Shown: positions 63,157 through 64,000 of the stretch, in pieces
Layout of the letters: every line of letters begins with the position of its first letter
Numbering within the stretch: position 1 is the stretch's first letter
Source of the DNA: Desulfonema magnum
GTDB lineage: Bacteria; Desulfobacterota; Desulfobacteria; Desulfobacterales; 4be13
NCBI RefSeq assembly: GCF_017377395.1
Contig: NZ_CP061800.1
Coordinates: 7,859,001-7,923,000, forward strand
Direction of reading: 5' to 3'
DNA length: 64,000 nt
Made by a program: the position numbers and the translations under genes
The notes under the pieces: model-generated
Told to the model about the DNA's origin: nothing
The model's database searches: none
What the model saw: the letters and a program-made list of their open reading frames with translations, nothing else

Positions 63157-63448
63157 AAAAGGAAAGGAGAGGTTTGTATCGGAAGCACTGTTCTGATCAC
63201 TCGATCATCTTTTTTTTCTGTCATTCCTGCGAAAGCAGGAATCCACTTTTGCCGACAACCGCTGATAAAAAGGCAGTGCATTCCTGCTTTCACAGAGTCG
63301 GCGTGAACTCAGATTTCGGCGAGATCAGTCGGGTCGTGGGACGAAATCACAGGCTGTTCTCGGAATCAGCTCGGAAAATTTGATGATCGAGTGATAACGT
63401 CTTTTGAACATGACGTAAACATGATTTAAAAAAGAAAGGAGAAAGGTC
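63157..63448. repeat. Insertion bounded by a duplicated gene end
   Basis: The last bases of the ABC gene plus the following AAAGGAGA site (about 63129-63175) are repeated with a few changes at about 63401-63448. Between them, ATCACTCGATCATC (63196-63209) and GATGATCGAGTGAT (63382-63395) form inverted ends of a 200-bp segment holding a TTCCTGCGAAAGCAGGAA hairpin (63224-63241). Confidence 0.7.
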
Positions 63449-63664
63449 ATGAATGGAAAAATCTTTTATCGTGAAAGAAGGATAGTCAAGGAAGGCGAAA
63501 AAAAACCCAGATACAGAATTGTCGCGGTAGCTGATTTGAACCTGAAGATTTATGCCAGTCATCTCCGTATGAGCGAGCTTCAGCATATTGCAGATGATCT
63601 GGGTGCAAATCTTATTGAACTTCGCCGGGGTCCCAAACATCAGGGGCAGGATAGCGGGAAATGA
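63449..63664 (+). CDS. Small conserved hypothetical protein
   Basis: This 71-residue basic protein starts MNGKIFYRERRIVKEGEK and contains LKIYASHLRMSELQHIAD. It resembles a small protein of unknown function that I associate with sulfate-reducing Desulfobacterota, but I cannot confirm the family. A strong AAAGGAGAAAGG site precedes the ATG. Before the insertion upstream it would have followed the ABC gene directly. Confidence 0.75.
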   Translation: MNGKIFYRERRIVKEGEKKPRYRIVAVADLNLKIYASHLRMSELQHIADDLGANLIELRRGPKHQGQDSGK

Positions 63665-63852
63665 TCAGTGATCGCCTGTCACTGACTCGTTATCAGTTCA
63701 TTGCCCGAAAAAAAATCGCAGAACAGGTGAAGCCTGGCAGAGATCACATTCAAATCACATATCCGAATCTGTTCATCGCGATGAGCCTGGGCTCACCCAC
63801 TCTCAGCAAATCGAAAAAATTTTCAGGCCCTCACAGGACAGACAAGGAATAA
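63661..63852 (+). CDS. Possible small hypothetical protein coupled to the previous gene
   Basis: This 63-codon frame begins in a 4-bp ATGA overlap with the preceding stop. Its end reads into a dispersed hairpin. The product (MISDRLSLTRYQFIARKK) matches nothing I recognise. It may be chance. Confidence 0.25.
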   Translation: MISDRLSLTRYQFIARKKIAEQVKPGRDHIQITYPNLFIAMSLGSPTLSKSKKFSGPHRTDKE

Positions 63853-63908
63853 ACCCGGGTTTTTTCGACAGGGGAGACACTTCGTCCGGGGAAAAAAAGC
63901 CGGGTTTC
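63850..63908. repeat. AAACCCGGGTTTTTT hairpin, copy 5
   Basis: AATAAACCCGGGTTTTTTC and GAAAAAAAGCCGGGTTTCTC form facing arms as in the copies at 18393, 25683, 27681 and 30656; flanks (ACTTCGTCCG inside, CCGGAAACTTTTCGA after) closely match the 18393 copy. Confidence 0.8.
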
Positions 63909-64000
63909 TCCGCTGTCCAGCGCACAGCCCGGAAACTTTTCGACCTGTGCAGTGAATTTCGGTGGGTTCCGCTTCGCTCCACCCACCCTACATCTCTTTT

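Noticed and set aside
1..64000. Search by eye for tRNA, rRNA, riboswitch and replication-origin signals
   Set aside because: No segment showed a convincing tRNA-like fold with a T-loop, rRNA sequence, or DnaA-box cluster; subtle RNAs could still be missed.

Overview
The window looks like an accessory-rich stretch of a moderate-GC Gram-negative chromosome. The best guess is a sulfate-reducer-type Desulfobacterota (Desulfobacterales, possibly Desulfonema-like). This rests on family resemblance only: multi-domain signalling proteins with DUF4388/PATAN and DegV parts, a small protein of a type seen in that group, FadL-like and YfaZ-like outer-membrane proteins, very many short palindromic intergenic repeats, and a large type I-C CRISPR locus. 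No rRNA or tRNA gene was recognised.

1-17.9 kb is a compound type I-C CRISPR-Cas locus, all on the minus strand. Transcription order is cas3-2, cas5-2, cas8c-2 (with an internal cas11c start), cas7-2, then cas3-1, cas5-1, cas8c-1 (also with an internal cas11c start), cas7-1, then cas4, cas1, cas2, the leader, and an array of at least 48 repeats that runs off the left edge. Two diverged effector modules therefore sit in tandem behind one adaptation module and one large array. Decayed repeats remain between cas7-1 and cas4 and between cas3-2 and cas5-2. A 162-bp inverted-repeat element with an 8-bp target-site duplication lies just upstream of cas5-2.

17.9-34 kb holds mostly single genes separated by long repeat-rich gaps: an Uma2-type nuclease, a ferredoxin-nitroreductase, a flavodoxin-fold reductase, an HD hydrolase with an exported partner, a decayed DUF433/DUF5615 toxin-antitoxin pair, an acyl-CoA dehydrogenase, a UbiB-type kinase, a small envelope-gene group and a YfaZ-like protein. 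It ends with twelve tandem 187-bp units, each with a 53-bp palindrome, next to a Nudix hydrolase.

34-40 kb has surface-polysaccharide-type genes: a GT4 glycosyltransferase whose start is frameshifted by a G9 tract, a GINT1-like beta-propeller protein and a DUF6625-like protein. These are followed by an MBL-fold hydrolase and class II fumarase.

40-52 kb is a signalling cluster: a STAS protein, a REC-SpoIIE phosphatase-ATPase protein, a Cache chemoreceptor, and two paralogous REC-DUF4388-DegV proteins flanking an acidic protein with 34-residue repeats. This is the most likely place for an undescribed system.

52-64 kb encodes secreted and outer-membrane proteins: an M14 carboxypeptidase, a 1901-residue exported repeat protein translationally coupled to an OmpP1/FadL-like barrel, a lone TupC-like ABC ATPase, and one or two small proteins.
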